A DNA stretch of 64,000 nucleotides, taken from contig CBDCHC010000004.1 in NCBI GenBank assembly GCA_965217075.1, positions 7,111 to 71,110 of the forward strand, in the 5' to 3' direction. Under the pieces are notes generated by a model. The model had not been told where the DNA came from, made no database searches, and worked only from the letters and a program-made list of their open reading frames with translations. The position numbers and the translations under genes are program-made. The stretch comes from CBDCHC01 sp965217075. GTDB taxonomy: Bacteria; Pseudomonadota; Gammaproteobacteria; PS1; Pseudothioglobaceae. Shown here piece after piece: positions 8,288 to 18,246 of this stretch. The first letter of the stretch is position 1; each line of letters begins with the position of its first letter.

Positions 8288-9244
8288 TCAACTATTTTGT
8301 TTAACAATATCAATTAAACAATTTATTTGCGATGATCTGTAGTTAAGGGCTTTTATATATTTATAATCTTTACCACCATTTGTTAAAAAAATATCTTTAT
8401 TTTCTACTACTATCTCATGTATAGTCTCTAAACAATCAGCCGAAAAACCAGGACAAACTATTTTAATTTTATGAATACCTTTTTTAGCTAAGGCTATTAA
8501 AGTTTTATCAGTATATGGTTGCAGCCATGGCTCTTTACCAAAACGAGATTGATAACACATCTGATATTGTTTATCATTTAAAGATAATTCTTCTACTAAT
8601 AATTTAGTTGTTTCCATACAATGTTGAGCATAAATATCACCATGTTTAATATACCTATAAGGAATACCGTGATAAGAAATAACAAGAAAATCTTGTTGCT
8701 GATTAACATCTTTAATGCTATCTGCGAGTGCTTTTATATACAATTTATTAGCATGATAACTATTAATAAAAACTAATTCTGGTATATTACGCCAAGCACA
8801 TAGCTCTTTATTTACCTCCACAAAAGTAGAACCTGTAGTTGCAGATGAATATTGCGGGTAAAGCGGTAAAATGATAATTTTCTTACATTGTAATAATAAA
8901 CTTAAAGCATCTTTAATAGCAGGTTTGCCATAACGCATACCAAGCGATACTGTATAGTTATCGCCTAAAATATTACTAATTAGTTGCTGCTGTTTAATAG
9001 ATATATCAAGTAAAGGTGAACCGTTACCATATTTACACCAAATTTTTTTATATAAATTAGCAACTTTTTTTGCCCTTATATTAACAATAATCAAACGTAG
9101 CAATATTTGCCATAATATTTTTGACTTAACTTCAACTACTCTATTATCTGTTAAAAATTCTAATAAATATTTTTTAATAGCAGTAGTAGTAGGCGCTTCT
9201 GGCGTACCTAAATTTATTAGCAAAACACCTGTTTTTTTATTCAC
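8288..9244 (-). CDS. hemH: Ferrochelatase
   Basis: Terminal step of protoheme synthesis: inserts Fe(II) into protoporphyrin IX at the membrane surface. 318 residues (E. coli 320). N-terminal VLLINLGTPEAP, PLYPQYSSATTGS, the metal-site His192 in ISYHGIPYRYIKHGD and the second key acidic site in PGFSADCLETIHEI are all visible. The start is GTG at 9244, overlapping the thyA stop by one base. The lgt-thyA-hemH run is a tight operon. Confidence 0.95.
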   Translation of the reverse strand: MNKKTGVLLINLGTPEAPTTTAIKKYLLEFLTDNRVVEVKSKILWQILLRLIIVNIRAKKVANLYKKIWCKYGNGSPLLDISIKQQQLISNILGDNYTVSLGMRYGKPAIKDALSLLLQCKKIIILPLYPQYSSATTGSTFVEVNKELCAWRNIPELVFINSYHANKLYIKALADSIKDVNQQQDFLVISYHGIPYRYIKHGDIYAQHCMETTKLLVEELSLNDKQYQMCYQSRFGKEPWLQPYTDKTLIALAKKGIHKIKIVCPGFSADCLETIHEIVVENKDIFLTNGGKDYKYIKALNYRSSQINCLIDIVKQNS

Positions 9245-10077
9245 TAAATTGATACTTTGGCTGGAATATGTGCGTCTGCAATATAATTATCTAAAATAAA
9301 ATCACTAAATTTATAATCATATATGGAGCTTACATTATTGTTAATAGTGAGCTTAGGTAGTTTTTTTGGTACCCTATTCAATTGTAAACTTATCTGTGCT
9401 AAGTGATTATTATATGCATGCAAATCACCAATACTAACGATAATATTTTGTGGTGTTAAATTACATTGTGCAGCTAACATATGAGTAAGTAAAGCAAGCG
9501 ATGCAATATTATAAGGTAGCCCTAAAAAGCTATCTGAACTACGAATATATAATTGTGATGAGAGTTTATTATCATTAACATAAAACTGGTACAACAAATG
9601 GCAAGGAGGTAATGCCATTTTATTATTTTTAACATTTTGCTGTGGAGTTAAATTTTCATCAGGCAAATACTCTACATTCCATCCATGAAACAATATTCTG
9701 CGACTATCTGGATTATTTTTAAGCATATCTATCACATAATCTATCTGATTTATATGCTTACCATATTTACATTCCCAAGCAGTCCATTGCTTACCATAAA
9801 TAGGTCCTAAATTACCATCTTCATCCGCCCATTCATTCCAAATATTTACGCCATTATCATTTAACCAACGAATATTAGTATTACCGCTTAAAAACCATAT
9901 TAGCTCGTTAATTATACTTTTAAAATGTATTTTTTTAGTAGTAAGCAGTGGAAATCCAGTAGTTAAATCATGACAAAATTGTTTACCAAAAACCGATATA
10001 GTGCCAGTACCAGTTCTATCGTTTTTTTTATTGCCTTTAGTAGTTAATTCTTGTAATAACTGCAGATACTGCTTCAT
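9244..10077 (-). CDS. thyA: Thymidylate synthase (ThyA type)
   Basis: Makes dTMP from dUMP with methylene-tetrahydrofolate, consuming folate that folA (5 kb away) regenerates. 277 residues. Dimer-arginine motif [13 protein letters not shown], catalytic Cys159 in [12 protein letters not shown], the [17 protein letters not shown] box and GDLHAYNNH are present. It overlaps the lgt stop by four bases (ATGA). The lgt-thyA pairing is the same as in E. coli. Confidence 0.97.
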   Translation of the reverse strand: MKQYLQLLQELTTKGNKKNDRTGTGTISVFGKQFCHDLTTGFPLLTTKKIHFKSIINELIWFLSGNTNIRWLNDNGVNIWNEWADEDGNLGPIYGKQWTAWECKYGKHINQIDYVIDMLKNNPDSRRILFHGWNVEYLPDENLTPQQNVKNNKMALPPCHLLYQFYVNDNKLSSQLYIRSSDSFLGLPYNIASLALLTHMLAAQCNLTPQNIIVSIGDLHAYNNHLAQISLQLNRVPKKLPKLTINNNVSSIYDYKFSDFILDNYIADAHIPAKVSI

Positions 10078-10847
10078 TTTTTATATGCACTAAATAACAA
10101 ATAAATACCATAAACAATCATTGGTATGCTTAATAATTGCCCCATAGTAAACCAATTAAAAGCTAAATAGCCAATATGAGCATCAGGAGAACGTACAAAT
10201 TCTATCATAAACCTAAATATACCATAAAATATTAAAAATAATGCTGATATTGCTTTTGTAGGTCTTGATTTTGCGCTAAATACCCATAGTATCATAAATA
10301 ACAATAAGCCCTCTAATAATGCCTCATATAATTGTGATGGGTAACGAATTATTAATTTATTGGTTGCATCATAAACACCAATGCCAAATTGACTATTGGT
10401 AACTTTCCCCCATAATTCACTATTAATAAAATTACCAATTCTACCAAAACCTAAACCTATTGGTACAAGTGGCGCTACAAAATCCATAATTTGAAAAAAA
10501 GTTTTGTTATATTTCTTGCTAAACAATAACATTGCTATAATTACACCAATTAAACCACCATGAAAAGACATACCGCCTTGCTGTAAATAAAATAGCGATA
10601 ACGGCTCATTAATAAAAGTTGTAAAATTATAAAACAACATATAACCAACTCTACCGCCAATTATTACTCCCATTGCACCATAAAAAATTATATCTTCAAT
10701 AAATTTATTATCTATACCTTTTTTTTTACAGCGTGTTTTAGCTAATAAATAAGCGCTTAAAAACGCTAATAAATACATAATGCCATACCAATGTATTTTA
10801 ACTATACCTAAATCAAGTGCTACTGGGTTAATTGGATTGTAAATCAT
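10074..10847 (-). CDS. lgt: Prolipoprotein diacylglyceryl transferase
   Basis: Inner-membrane enzyme that transfers diacylglycerol from phosphatidylglycerol to the lipobox Cys of prolipoproteins. 257 residues with about seven membrane segments. The essential MSFHGGLIG (His96) and the family signature [13 protein letters not shown] (135-147) are intact. First gene of the lgt-thyA-hemH operon, 27 bases downstream of a tRNA-Arg gene on the same strand. Confidence 0.96.
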   Translation of the reverse strand: MIYNPINPVALDLGIVKIHWYGIMYLLAFLSAYLLAKTRCKKKGIDNKFIEDIIFYGAMGVIIGGRVGYMLFYNFTTFINEPLSLFYLQQGGMSFHGGLIGVIIAMLLFSKKYNKTFFQIMDFVAPLVPIGLGFGRIGNFINSELWGKVTNSQFGIGVYDATNKLIIRYPSQLYEALLEGLLLFMILWVFSAKSRPTKAISALFLIFYGIFRFMIEFVRSPDAHIGYLAFNWFTMGQLLSIPMIVYGIYLLFSAYKK

Positions 10848-10874
10848 CTTTTTTTTATATCAAAGTATTGATAC

Positions 10875-10951
10875 TGGTGCGCCCGAGGTGACTTGAACAC
10901 CCGACATTTGGCTTCGGAAACCAATACTCTATCCAGCTGAGTTACAGGCGC
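10875..10951 (-). tRNA. tRNA-Arg (anticodon CCG)
   Basis: 77 bases including an encoded CCA. Read on the minus strand it folds as a full cloverleaf: acceptor GCGCCTG/CGGGCGC, D-stem ACTC/GAGT, anticodon loop TTCCGAA (anticodon CCG, reading CGG), and T-arm GGGTG TTCAAGT CACC. It sits between the ArsR gene and lgt. Confidence 0.97.
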
Positions 10952-10990
10952 AAAAAAAAATCTGTGAGTTATAAAACAAGTAAGCATTTA

Positions 10991-11308
10991 TTAATCAATA
11001 TCAGTATCACAAAAAATATTTTTCATTACAGCAATTAATTCTAAAATCTTAGTGTCTTTAACTTTGCATAAAATCTTATTACTACTTCTTCTGGAGGAGA
11101 TTATATTTTTATTTCTAAGAATATCAATATGCTGTGAAACATTAGATTGCGATGATTTAACTCTGCCAACAATATCTAATACACTCATTTCTCCATCTCT
11201 AAGTACACATAAAATCTTTAATCTAAGAGGATGTGCCATCGCTTTTAAAGACTTACTTGCTTTCTCTAAATTTTCATCTTTAGCTAATAACGAATCAATT
11301 GCATTCAT
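10991..11308 (-). CDS. ArsR/SmtB-family repressor with BigR/SqrR-type thiol pair
   Basis: 105-residue winged helix-turn-helix repressor. HPLRLKILCVLRDGEMSV and the recognition helix SSQSNVSQHIDILR define the ArsR family. Cys34 (in LKILC) and Cys100 (in NIFC) are 66 residues apart, the same spacing as the Cys pair that forms a polysulfide bridge in the persulfide sensors SqrR (41/107) and BigR (42/108). No metal-ligand CxC motif of ArsR/SmtB metal sensors is present. Cys81 is extra. I infer a repressor released by reactive sulfur or oxidants. It follows the mlaC-like gene by three bases and so is probably co-transcribed with it. The target operator is not identified. Confidence 0.85.
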   Translation of the reverse strand: MNAIDSLLAKDENLEKASKSLKAMAHPLRLKILCVLRDGEMSVLDIVGRVKSSQSNVSQHIDILRNKNIISSRRSSNKILCKVKDTKILELIAVMKNIFCDTDID

Positions 11309-11311
11309 TTT

Positions 11312-11827
11312 TTATCCTATTTTATTCAAAATAACTTTTTTATAATAACCTATAAGACTTTGTCCGCCAAGCACTATATCAAATACTTGCCATTTTCCAG
11401 TTCTATTATGCATAATTAAATCTAACATAACCCTACTTACCTTAAGTCTTACAACAATATTATTATTGCCAATAGAAGTTGCGCCCATAAATACAAACAT
11501 TTTTCCGTGTGCTTTATAAAGTTTTCTGACAATAGTACTTCTGACATCTTGTTTAATTTTATGTATTAACCAGTTTTTATAGTTTGAAGCAGGTACGCCT
11601 TTTACTATAATATCTGCCATGTAATCAAAATCAAAAAGAGCAAATATTTCATTGTTAATAAACTGATATACATTGGTATTAGCTAGATTCGAATGGCTTA
11701 ATTGATTAAGACGGATAACTGTTTTATAAATATCTTGTTCTGCATTAGTTATTTTTGTGCTATTAGTATTAGCTACAACAATATTATTAATAAATAACAA
11801 AGATAAAATAAATATAAAGATTTTCAT
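11312..11827 (-). CDS. MlaC/Ttg2D-family periplasmic phospholipid-binding protein
   Basis: 171 residues from the ATG at 11827, which has AGGAG seven bases upstream; a start nine codons earlier is open but lacks this site. A signal peptide (MKIFIFILSLLFINNIVVA) leads to a domain typical of MlaC: FDFDYMADIIVKG, a middle basic segment and KWQVFDIVLGGQSLIGYYK at the end. MlaC shuttles phospholipids between the outer membrane and the MlaFEDB ABC transporter. None of the mla partners lies here. Instead it pairs with the thiol-type ArsR repressor, so it may serve a stress-responsive role. Divergent from ctpA. Confidence 0.8.
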   Translation of the reverse strand: MKIFIFILSLLFINNIVVANTNSTKITNAEQDIYKTVIRLNQLSHSNLANTNVYQFINNEIFALFDFDYMADIIVKGVPASNYKNWLIHKIKQDVRSTIVRKLYKAHGKMFVFMGATSIGNNNIVVRLKVSRVMLDLIMHNRTGKWQVFDIVLGGQSLIGYYKKVILNKIG

Positions 11828-11898
11828 GTGCGCTCCTATTAAATTTAAAAACAATTTATGGTATTATATTGTATTTATTTCAAACAAAATTAAATATT

Positions 11899-13221
11899 AT
11901 GCAAATCTTTAAAAAATTATTATTATCAATCTTAATAATATCCTTTATTAATAACGCTTATGCTGCAGATGAACAAGCACAACAAAGTACTAAAAAAGAA
12001 TTTAATTTTAAGAAAAGTTTAGAAAAATTTAACAGGCTATATAATACAGTAATAAATTTATATTACACGGATGTTGATAAGCAAAAATTATTTGACAATG
12101 CTATGAAAGGCATGGTAGCAGGTCTTGATCCACATTCACAATTTCTAAAACCAGAAGAACAAAAAAGCTTAACAGAGCATTCAACCGGTAAATTTGGTGG
12201 CATAGGTATTGTGATTAATAAAAAAAATAATTTAATTGAAATTATCTCACCAATAGATGATACCCCGGCTTATAGGAAAGGCCTTAAATCTGGTGATTTA
12301 ATTTTTAAAATTGGTAAGAAATCTGTACGTGATATGAGTTTAGAAGAAAGTGTAAAATTAATGCGTGGCAATCCTAAAACAGAAGTAACTTTATCTATTT
12401 TACGTAAAGGAGAAAAGCCTTTTAGTGTCAATATAATGCGCGACATAATTACTATCATCTCTGCTAAAGGTTATTTACTAGAAAAAGATTTAGCTTATAT
12501 AAGAATATCAAGTTTTCAAGGCCCTACTAAAAAATTAATAGTAGAATCACTAGAAAAATTAACTAAACAAAATAAAACTCCGCTTAAATCTATTATTGTT
12601 GATTTACGCAATAATCCTGGTGGATTATTAAAAAGCGCTGTAGAGATAAGTGATATATTTCTAAAAGAAAAACAAATAGTGGTTTATACCGAGGGGAAAA
12701 TTAAAGGATCAAATATTAATTTTTTTACTAAAACTAGTGACATGGTAAATAATGCTAAGGTTGTAGTGCTTATTAATGAAGGTTCTGCATCAGCTTCTGA
12801 AATTGTTTCGGGAGCATTACAAGATTATAAAAGAGCAATCATTATAGGAAAACAGTCTTTTGGTAAAGGATCAGTGCAAAGTGTAATAGATTTAGAAGAC
12901 GGTTATGGTTTAAAATTAACAACAGCTAGATATTACACTCCAAATGGTCGTCTTATTCAGGCTAAAGGCATAACTCCTGACATTGCCTTAAAAGATTCAA
13001 ATTTAAAAATCAATAAAGATATAAATAATACTGATATAATTAAAGAAGCTGATTTAAAAAATCATATAGTAGGTGAAGATGAAGAAGAAGTTGTAAATAA
13101 AATAAAAAATGATATTAATTACTCTAAAAAAGAATTAGAAGCAGTAAATAAATTAAAAAACGACTATTTCGTACATGAGGCAATGCTAGTATTAAAGGCA
13201 ATTAACATTGTAAGTAAGTAA
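11899..13221 (+). CDS. ctpA: Carboxy-terminal processing protease (S41 family)
   Basis: Periplasmic serine protease that trims exported proteins. I choose the ATG at 11899 (440 residues), which begins a proper signal peptide (MQIFKKLLLSILIISFINNAYA); the upstream in-frame TTG at 11869 would spoil it. Domains: N-terminal helix bundle, PDZ domain (about 95-180, GGIGIVINKKNN...), then the S41 catalytic domain. The Ser in GSASASE (296-301) and Lys323 in FGKGSVQ form the Ser-Lys dyad. A charged C-terminal tail follows. parA starts six bases after the stop. Confidence 0.94.
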   Translation: MQIFKKLLLSILIISFINNAYAADEQAQQSTKKEFNFKKSLEKFNRLYNTVINLYYTDVDKQKLFDNAMKGMVAGLDPHSQFLKPEEQKSLTEHSTGKFGGIGIVINKKNNLIEIISPIDDTPAYRKGLKSGDLIFKIGKKSVRDMSLEESVKLMRGNPKTEVTLSILRKGEKPFSVNIMRDIITIISAKGYLLEKDLAYIRISSFQGPTKKLIVESLEKLTKQNKTPLKSIIVDLRNNPGGLLKSAVEISDIFLKEKQIVVYTEGKIKGSNINFFTKTSDMVNNAKVVVLINEGSASASEIVSGALQDYKRAIIIGKQSFGKGSVQSVIDLEDGYGLKLTTARYYTPNGRLIQAKGITPDIALKDSNLKINKDINNTDIIKEADLKNHIVGEDEEEVVNKIKNDINYSKKELEAVNKLKNDYFVHEAMLVLKAINIVSK

Positions 13222-13227
13222 TAAATT

Positions 13228-13986
13228 GTGGCAAACATAATTGCAATTATTAATCAAAAAGGAGGGGTTGGAAAAACTACAACAGCAGTGAATTTAGCTT
13301 CTTCTCTTGCTACACTTAATAAAAAAACTTTACTAATTGATTTTGATCCGCAAGGCAATGCTACTACTGCTTTTAATCAAAATAAAGATAGTATTGATAA
13401 TTCTAGTTGTGAATTATTATTTGATGAATGTAGTATTAATGATGCTATCATAGTTATTAATAATAAATTAGCTATAATTGGCGCTAATACAAATTTAGTA
13501 GCAGCAGAAATAGCTATGACTAAACAGCAGCAATTAAATAAATTAAAATCTCTTATTGCAAAAATTAAAAATAATTATAATTACATTATTATTGATTGCC
13601 CTCCATCTCTTAACATGCTAACTATTAATGCCTTAAATGCTGCTAATAAAATTATTATTCCAGTACAATGTGAATATTATGCCTTAGAAGGCCTTAGTTC
13701 GCTAATAAGCACTATTCAAAGAATTAAAAAAACTAATCAAAATTTAACTATAACTGGTGTGCTTAGGACTATGTTTGATAGCAGAAATAAATTATCAGAT
13801 GAAGTATCAATACAACTAACCAAGCATTTTGCTGAAAAAGTTTTTAAAACTATCATTCCGCGCAATATAACATTAGCTGAGGCGCCAAGTTTTGGCAAAA
13901 GTGTGATTGAATATAAATCATCTTCTAAAGGCGCCATATCATATTTATCCTTTGCTAATGAAGTTATTTTAAGGACAAGACACTAA
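13228..13986 (+). CDS. parA: Chromosome partitioning ATPase ParA
   Basis: Walker-type ATPase that with ParB and parS moves the chromosome origin region. 252 residues, GTG start. The deviant Walker A motif KGGVGKTT (11-18) includes the signature Lys, DFDPQGNAT is motif A', and IIIDCPPSLNMLT is Walker B. It has no N-terminal DNA-binding extension, so it is the chromosomal (Soj) kind. It overlaps parB by one base (TAATG). The usual neighbours mnmG/rsmG are missing, so this is not the classic origin cluster. Confidence 0.96.
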   Translation: MANIIAIINQKGGVGKTTTAVNLASSLATLNKKTLLIDFDPQGNATTAFNQNKDSIDNSSCELLFDECSINDAIIVINNKLAIIGANTNLVAAEIAMTKQQQLNKLKSLIAKIKNNYNYIIIDCPPSLNMLTINALNAANKIIIPVQCEYYALEGLSSLISTIQRIKKTNQNLTITGVLRTMFDSRNKLSDEVSIQLTKHFAEKVFKTIIPRNITLAEAPSFGKSVIEYKSSSKGAISYLSFANEVILRTRH

Positions 13987-14837
13987 TGTTGCAAAAAAAA
14001 AGATTAGGTCGCGGTTTAGACGCTTTACTATCTACATCAAATAAAGAAACACCAGAAAATGATATTATCAGTACAGTTGATATTAGTCGTTTGCAAATAG
14101 GAAATTTTCAACCACGCATAAATATCAACAATCACTCCTTGCAAGAGTTAGCAAATTCTATTAAATCACAAGGCATAATTCAACCAATTATAGTGCGTAG
14201 CATTAAAGACAATAAATATGAAATTATTGCCGGTGAAAGACGTTTTCAAGCTGCTAAAATAGCAAATCTACACAATATACCTATTGTTATCAAGGAGATA
14301 GATGACAACAATACTTTAATCGTAGCATTAATTGAAAATATTCAGCGAGATGATTTATTACCACTTGAAGAAGCCAAAGCATTTGCAAGGCTGATCAAAG
14401 AGTTTGATATGACACATAATGAAATTGCCAAAGTAGTAGGAAAATCACGTTCTAATGTATCTAACATCTTAAGATTATTACAACTAAATGATAATGTTAA
14501 AATATTATTAAATGATAATAAATTAGAGATGGGTCATGCTAGAGCGCTGTTATCACTAAATAACATAATGCAATTAAAAATTGCCAATCAAATCATAGCT
14601 AATAAATTAAATGTGCGTCAAAGTGAGGCTTTAGTTAAAAATATATTAATACCAAAAATATCAAATATCAACCAAACATCTGCTTATATTTTAAAATTAG
14701 GCATTGAATTAAGTAAAAAATTATCAGTAAAAATAAAAATAAATAGCACAAAAAACAGCACAAACTTAAATATTAAATGTTCATCAGAGCAAGAATTACA
14801 ACAAATTATTAATAAAATAAATAACTCTATAAAATAA
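13986..14837 (+). CDS. parB: Chromosome partitioning protein ParB
   Basis: CTP-dependent clamp that binds parS and spreads along DNA. 283 residues. The N-terminal KKRLGRGLDALLS is the ParA-stimulating peptide region. The core contains NQPR-type box (FQPRININ), the CTP-binding GERRFQAAKIA, the ENIQRDDL box and the parS-reading helix-turn-helix (HNEIAKVVGKSRSNVSNILR). The C-terminal dimer region ends in an Asn/Lys-rich tail. I did not find a canonical parS palindrome in the window. Confidence 0.96.
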   Translation: MLQKKRLGRGLDALLSTSNKETPENDIISTVDISRLQIGNFQPRININNHSLQELANSIKSQGIIQPIIVRSIKDNKYEIIAGERRFQAAKIANLHNIPIVIKEIDDNNTLIVALIENIQRDDLLPLEEAKAFARLIKEFDMTHNEIAKVVGKSRSNVSNILRLLQLNDNVKILLNDNKLEMGHARALLSLNNIMQLKIANQIIANKLNVRQSEALVKNILIPKISNINQTSAYILKLGIELSKKLSVKIKINSTKNSTNLNIKCSSEQELQQIINKINNSIK

Positions 14838-14982
14838 TTTATTATGCTGTTTTAAAAATAAAAGTTTTTTGCTGATTATTTTTAATTATATTTGATGTTT
14901 TTATATATGTTAAATCTATTGAGCAATTATTATTTAGCTATGTATATTAATTTTTTATAAAACTTACTGTACATTATTTTAG

Positions 14983-15059
14983 TGGTACGCCCTAAACGAT
15001 TCGAACGTTTGACCTACGGCTTAGAAGGCCGTTGCTCTATCCAGCTGAGCTAAGGGCGC
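14983..15059 (-). tRNA. tRNA-Arg (anticodon TCT)
   Basis: 77 bases with encoded CCA. Minus-strand cloverleaf: acceptor GCGCCCT pairing with AGGGCGT (first pair G-U), D-stem GCTC/GAGC, anticodon stem ACGGC/GCCGT around the loop CTTCTAA (anticodon TCT, reading AGA and AGG), T-arm with TTCGAAT. Lies 23 bases downstream of the tRNA-Pro gene, probably on one transcript. Confidence 0.97.
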
Positions 15060-15082
15060 CAAAAATAAGTATTTTTAATAAT

Positions 15083-15159
15083 TGGTCGGAGTGGAGGGAT
15101 TTGAACCCCCGACCACCTGGTCCCAAACCAGATACGCTACCAAACTGCGCTACACTCCG
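15083..15159 (-). tRNA. tRNA-Pro (anticodon TGG)
   Basis: 77 bases with encoded CCA. Minus-strand cloverleaf beginning CGGAGTG; the atypical first base C is usual for proteobacterial tRNA-Pro. Anticodon loop TTTGGGA gives TGG, which can read all CCN codons if modified. T-arm CGGGGG TTCAAAT CCC. Upstream partner of tRNA-Arg(TCT). Confidence 0.97.
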
Positions 15160-15380
15160 AAATTAAGAGATAAATTATACCTTAAAGTTAAAAAAATTAA
15201 CAACATTCAAAGTAGTAAAAAAAATATAAGCTAAATAAGTATTATTATATTTTTATAATAATCCTATATTGACCTACCTACTAACAAGTTAAACCTTGTA
15301 ATAAATTACACAATTATATTATAAATAATGCTTAACTTTTCTACTATTAATAATATCAAAGACAATACATCAATATTATT

Positions 15381-16037
15381 TTATAAATTATCAAAGTACT
15401 TATTATGCAATGCTAATTCTGCCTTATTAGCATAAATTATCTTTATATTACCAGTAGCATCAATATGTTTAATATTAGTATTTGTTTTATTAATTATAGT
15501 ATCATTGAATAAATTAATTTGCCCACCAGTAATAGCTAAATAAGCTTGGGCTAAAATCTTAACATCAATTAATGCGCCGTGTTTAACTCTACTGCTAATA
15601 TCAATATTAAAACGCCTACAAATAGCATCTAAAGAATGATTACCTCCAGGTCTTTGTTTTTGCGATAATCCTATAGAATCAATGATACTGCATATATCAT
15701 CTATTCTATCTTTAATACCAGCTAATTTAAACTCATTATTTATAAAACCAATATCAAAAGTAGCGTTATGAATTACTAAAGTTTGCCCTTTAACAAAAGA
15801 TATAAATTGATTCACTATATCTGCAAAATGTGGCTTATTTTTTAAAAAATTATCACTAATCTCATGTACAGCAAAACTATCACCTACTGTTCTATCTGGT
15901 TGAATATATTGATGATAAATTTCATCAGTAATCTCTCTATTTATTAATTTCATAGCACCTATTTCAATAATCCTATGACCATCTTTTACTTCCACTCCAG
16001 TAGTTTCAGTATCAAGCATAATTAATGTTTCTGTCAT
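15381..16037 (-). CDS. dnaQ: DNA polymerase III epsilon subunit (3'-5' proofreading exonuclease)
   Basis: Proofreading subunit of the replicative polymerase. 218 residues, shorter than E. coli's 243, mostly in the C-terminal tail that binds the alpha subunit. DEDDh exonuclease motifs are intact: Exo I MLDTETTG (Asp9, Glu11), Exo [15 protein letters not shown], Exo [17 protein letters not shown] (His and Asp). rnhA, the usual partner, is absent. It diverges from rpoZ with a 40-base gap. Confidence 0.93.
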   Translation of the reverse strand: MTETLIMLDTETTGVEVKDGHRIIEIGAMKLINREITDEIYHQYIQPDRTVGDSFAVHEISDNFLKNKPHFADIVNQFISFVKGQTLVIHNATFDIGFINNEFKLAGIKDRIDDICSIIDSIGLSQKQRPGGNHSLDAICRRFNIDISSRVKHGALIDVKILAQAYLAITGGQINLFNDTIINKTNTNIKHIDATGNIKIIYANKAELALHNKYFDNL

Positions 16038-16077
16038 TGTAATTCAGGTAAAATCAATAATTTTATCAGAATATAAT

Positions 16078-16332
16078 ATGGCAAGGGTAACAGTAGATAG
16101 CTGCTTAACAAATGTAGCTAATCGTTTTGAATTAGTTTTAGTAGCAGCAAAAAGAGCTCATCAATTAAATGCTGGAACGCATAAACCTATGATAACTTCA
16201 TCTAAAGATAAAGCAGCGGTAATAGCGCTAAGAGAAATAGAAAAAAACTTAATAAATAGTGATATTTTGTTGGAAAAAGATGTAGTACTAAATAGTGATT
16301 TAATGCTTAATAAAGGAAATGAATTAAATTAA
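16078..16332 (+). CDS. rpoZ: RNA polymerase omega subunit
   Basis: 84-residue omega subunit that helps assemble the beta' subunit of RNA polymerase. [20 protein letters not shown] at the N-terminus and [15 protein letters not shown] in the middle match the family closely; the tail is species-specific. gmk and spoT, usual neighbours in gammaproteobacteria, are missing. acs starts 23 bases downstream, so the two may share a transcript. Confidence 0.93.
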   Translation: MARVTVDSCLTNVANRFELVLVAAKRAHQLNAGTHKPMITSSKDKAAVIALREIEKNLINSDILLEKDVVLNSDLMLNKGNELN

Positions 16333-16355
16333 CTTTTAAAAAACAATTATAACAA

Positions 16356-18233
16356 ATGCCTTTTATTGATAATAAAAAATATCAGCAGTTATATCAACAG
16401 TCAATTGATAATACCGATGAGTTTTGGGCAGAACAAGCAGAGAAATTTTTAACTTGGGAAAAAAAATGGCATAAAGTTTCTGATTGTGATTTTAATACAG
16501 GCAAAATATCTTGGTTTTTAGGTGGAAAATTAAATGTAAGTTATAATTGCATTGATAGACATTTACCACACAAAGCAAATTACCCTGCTATTATCTGGCA
16601 AGGCGATGAAATAAATGACCATAAAACCATTACTTATCAACAGTTGTATCATAAAGTCTGCAGACTTGCTAATGGACTAAAAGAATTAGGTGTAAAGCCT
16701 GGAGATAGGGTATGTTTGTATATGCCTATGATTATAGAAGGGGCAGTAGCAATGCTTGCTTGTGCTAGAATTGGCGCTATACATTCTGTAGTTTTTGCTG
16801 GTTTTTCTACTCAGGCTTTGCGCAGTAGAATTATAGATAGTAAGTGTAGTATAGTTATAACTGCTGATAAAAGCAGACGAGGTGGCAAATATATAGCCCT
16901 TAAAGATAATGTTGATAAAGCAGTAAAAGATTGTGATTTTGTTAAAAATGTTATTGTAGTAAAAAATAGTAAAAATAAACTAAAGTTAAACGCAAGGGAT
17001 ATTGATTATAATTCACTTATTCAACGACAAAATACTCATTGTAAAGCAGTTGCTTTTTCCAGTGAAAATCCATTATTTATTCTTTATACTTCTGGCTCAA
17101 CTGGCACACCAAAAGGTGTATTACATACTTCAGGTGGTTACTTATTATATGCAGCTATAACACATAAATATATATTTGATTATACTGATAATGATGTATA
17201 CTGGTGTACAGCTGATATTGGGTGGATAACTGGACATTCTTATATAGTTTATGGACCTCTTGCTAATGGAGCTACTACTATGATGTTTGAAGGCGTGCCA
17301 ACTTACCCAGACGCATCAAGATTTTGGCAAATTATAAATCAACACAAAGTAAATCAATTTTATACTGCTCCTACTGCTATTCGTGCTTTAATGGGTGCTG
17401 GAGACAGTTTTGCTACTAAATATGACCTCTCTAGCCTTAGAGTGCTTGGTACTGTTGGAGAACCTATCAATCCAGCTGCATGGCAATGGTATTATAAAAT
17501 AATTGGTAAAGAGAAATGCCCTATAGTAGATACCTGGTGGCAAACAGAGACTGGTGGGCACATGATAACTCCTTTTCCTTATGCAACAAAACTTAAAGCT
17601 GGTTCTGCTACATTGCCATTTTTTGGTATAAAAGTAGAAATTATTGACGATAAAGGCAATGTAATAACTGGAGAAGGTGCTGGCATTTTATCTATAGCAA
17701 ACTCGTGGCCCGGACAAATGCGTACCTTATATAATAATCATCAGCGTTTTATTGAAACTTATTTTTCTACTATAAAAGGCAAATATTTTGCTGGTGATAG
17801 CGTTCGTCGTGATGCTGATGGCTATTATTGGATCACAGGACGCGTTGATGATGTATTAAATGTTTCTGGTCATCGTCTTTCTACTGCTGAAATAGAATCA
17901 GCGCTAGTACTGCACCCTAATGTTAGCGAAGCAGCTGTTATCGGTTATCCACATGATATTAAAGGCGAAAGCATTTATGCTTTTGTTTCATTAATGAGTG
18001 GTATTTCAGAAAATGATACATTAAAAAAAGAATTGGTACAATTGGTTAGAAAAGAAATTGGTGCTATTGCTACTATTGAAAAAATCCAATTTGCTAATAA
18101 TTTACCAAAAACTAGAAGTGGTAAAATTATGCGTAGAATTCTACGTAAAATAGTAGCGGGTAACTTGACTGATTTAGGTGATACATCAACTTTAGCTGAA
18201 CCGCAAGTAATTGATGATTTAATAAAAAAATAG
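16356..18233 (+). CDS. acs: Acetyl-CoA synthetase (AMP-forming)
   Basis: Activates acetate to acetyl-CoA through an acetyl-adenylate. 625 residues, slightly shorter than E. coli Acs (652). ANL-superfamily motifs are complete: the P-loop [11 protein letters not shown] (244-254), [12 protein letters not shown] (the Trp in this motif restricts the pocket to acetate), [20 protein letters not shown] hinge and switch, and [15 protein letters not shown] near the C-terminus with the catalytic, regulable Lys. With aceF/lpd it indicates a working acetyl-CoA node. No acetylation control gene is nearby. Confidence 0.96.
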   Translation: MPFIDNKKYQQLYQQSIDNTDEFWAEQAEKFLTWEKKWHKVSDCDFNTGKISWFLGGKLNVSYNCIDRHLPHKANYPAIIWQGDEINDHKTITYQQLYHKVCRLANGLKELGVKPGDRVCLYMPMIIEGAVAMLACARIGAIHSVVFAGFSTQALRSRIIDSKCSIVITADKSRRGGKYIALKDNVDKAVKDCDFVKNVIVVKNSKNKLKLNARDIDYNSLIQRQNTHCKAVAFSSENPLFILYTSGSTGTPKGVLHTSGGYLLYAAITHKYIFDYTDNDVYWCTADIGWITGHSYIVYGPLANGATTMMFEGVPTYPDASRFWQIINQHKVNQFYTAPTAIRALMGAGDSFATKYDLSSLRVLGTVGEPINPAAWQWYYKIIGKEKCPIVDTWWQTETGGHMITPFPYATKLKAGSATLPFFGIKVEIIDDKGNVITGEGAGILSIANSWPGQMRTLYNNHQRFIETYFSTIKGKYFAGDSVRRDADGYYWITGRVDDVLNVSGHRLSTAEIESALVLHPNVSEAAVIGYPHDIKGESIYAFVSLMSGISENDTLKKELVQLVRKEIGAIATIEKIQFANNLPKTRSGKIMRRILRKIVAGNLTDLGDTSTLAEPQVIDDLIKK

Positions 18234-18246
18234 ACAAGTGTAACAG

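Larger units (their letters stand above)
14838..15380. other. 543-base region without protein genes, holding two tRNAs
   Basis: Between parB and dnaQ. Apart from the tRNA-Arg and tRNA-Pro genes at 14983-15159, the flanks (14838-14982 and 15160-15380) are AT-rich with no readable frame or clear hairpin terminator. Confidence 0.7.

Noticed and set aside
11855..11898. TTG at 11869 as the start of ctpA
   Set aside because: It would put ten extra residues before an otherwise clean signal peptide; the ATG at 11899 is better.
13228..14837. parS site or replication origin near parAB
   Set aside because: I saw no sequence close to the canonical parS palindrome and none of the usual origin genes (dnaA, mnmG, rsmG) in the window.
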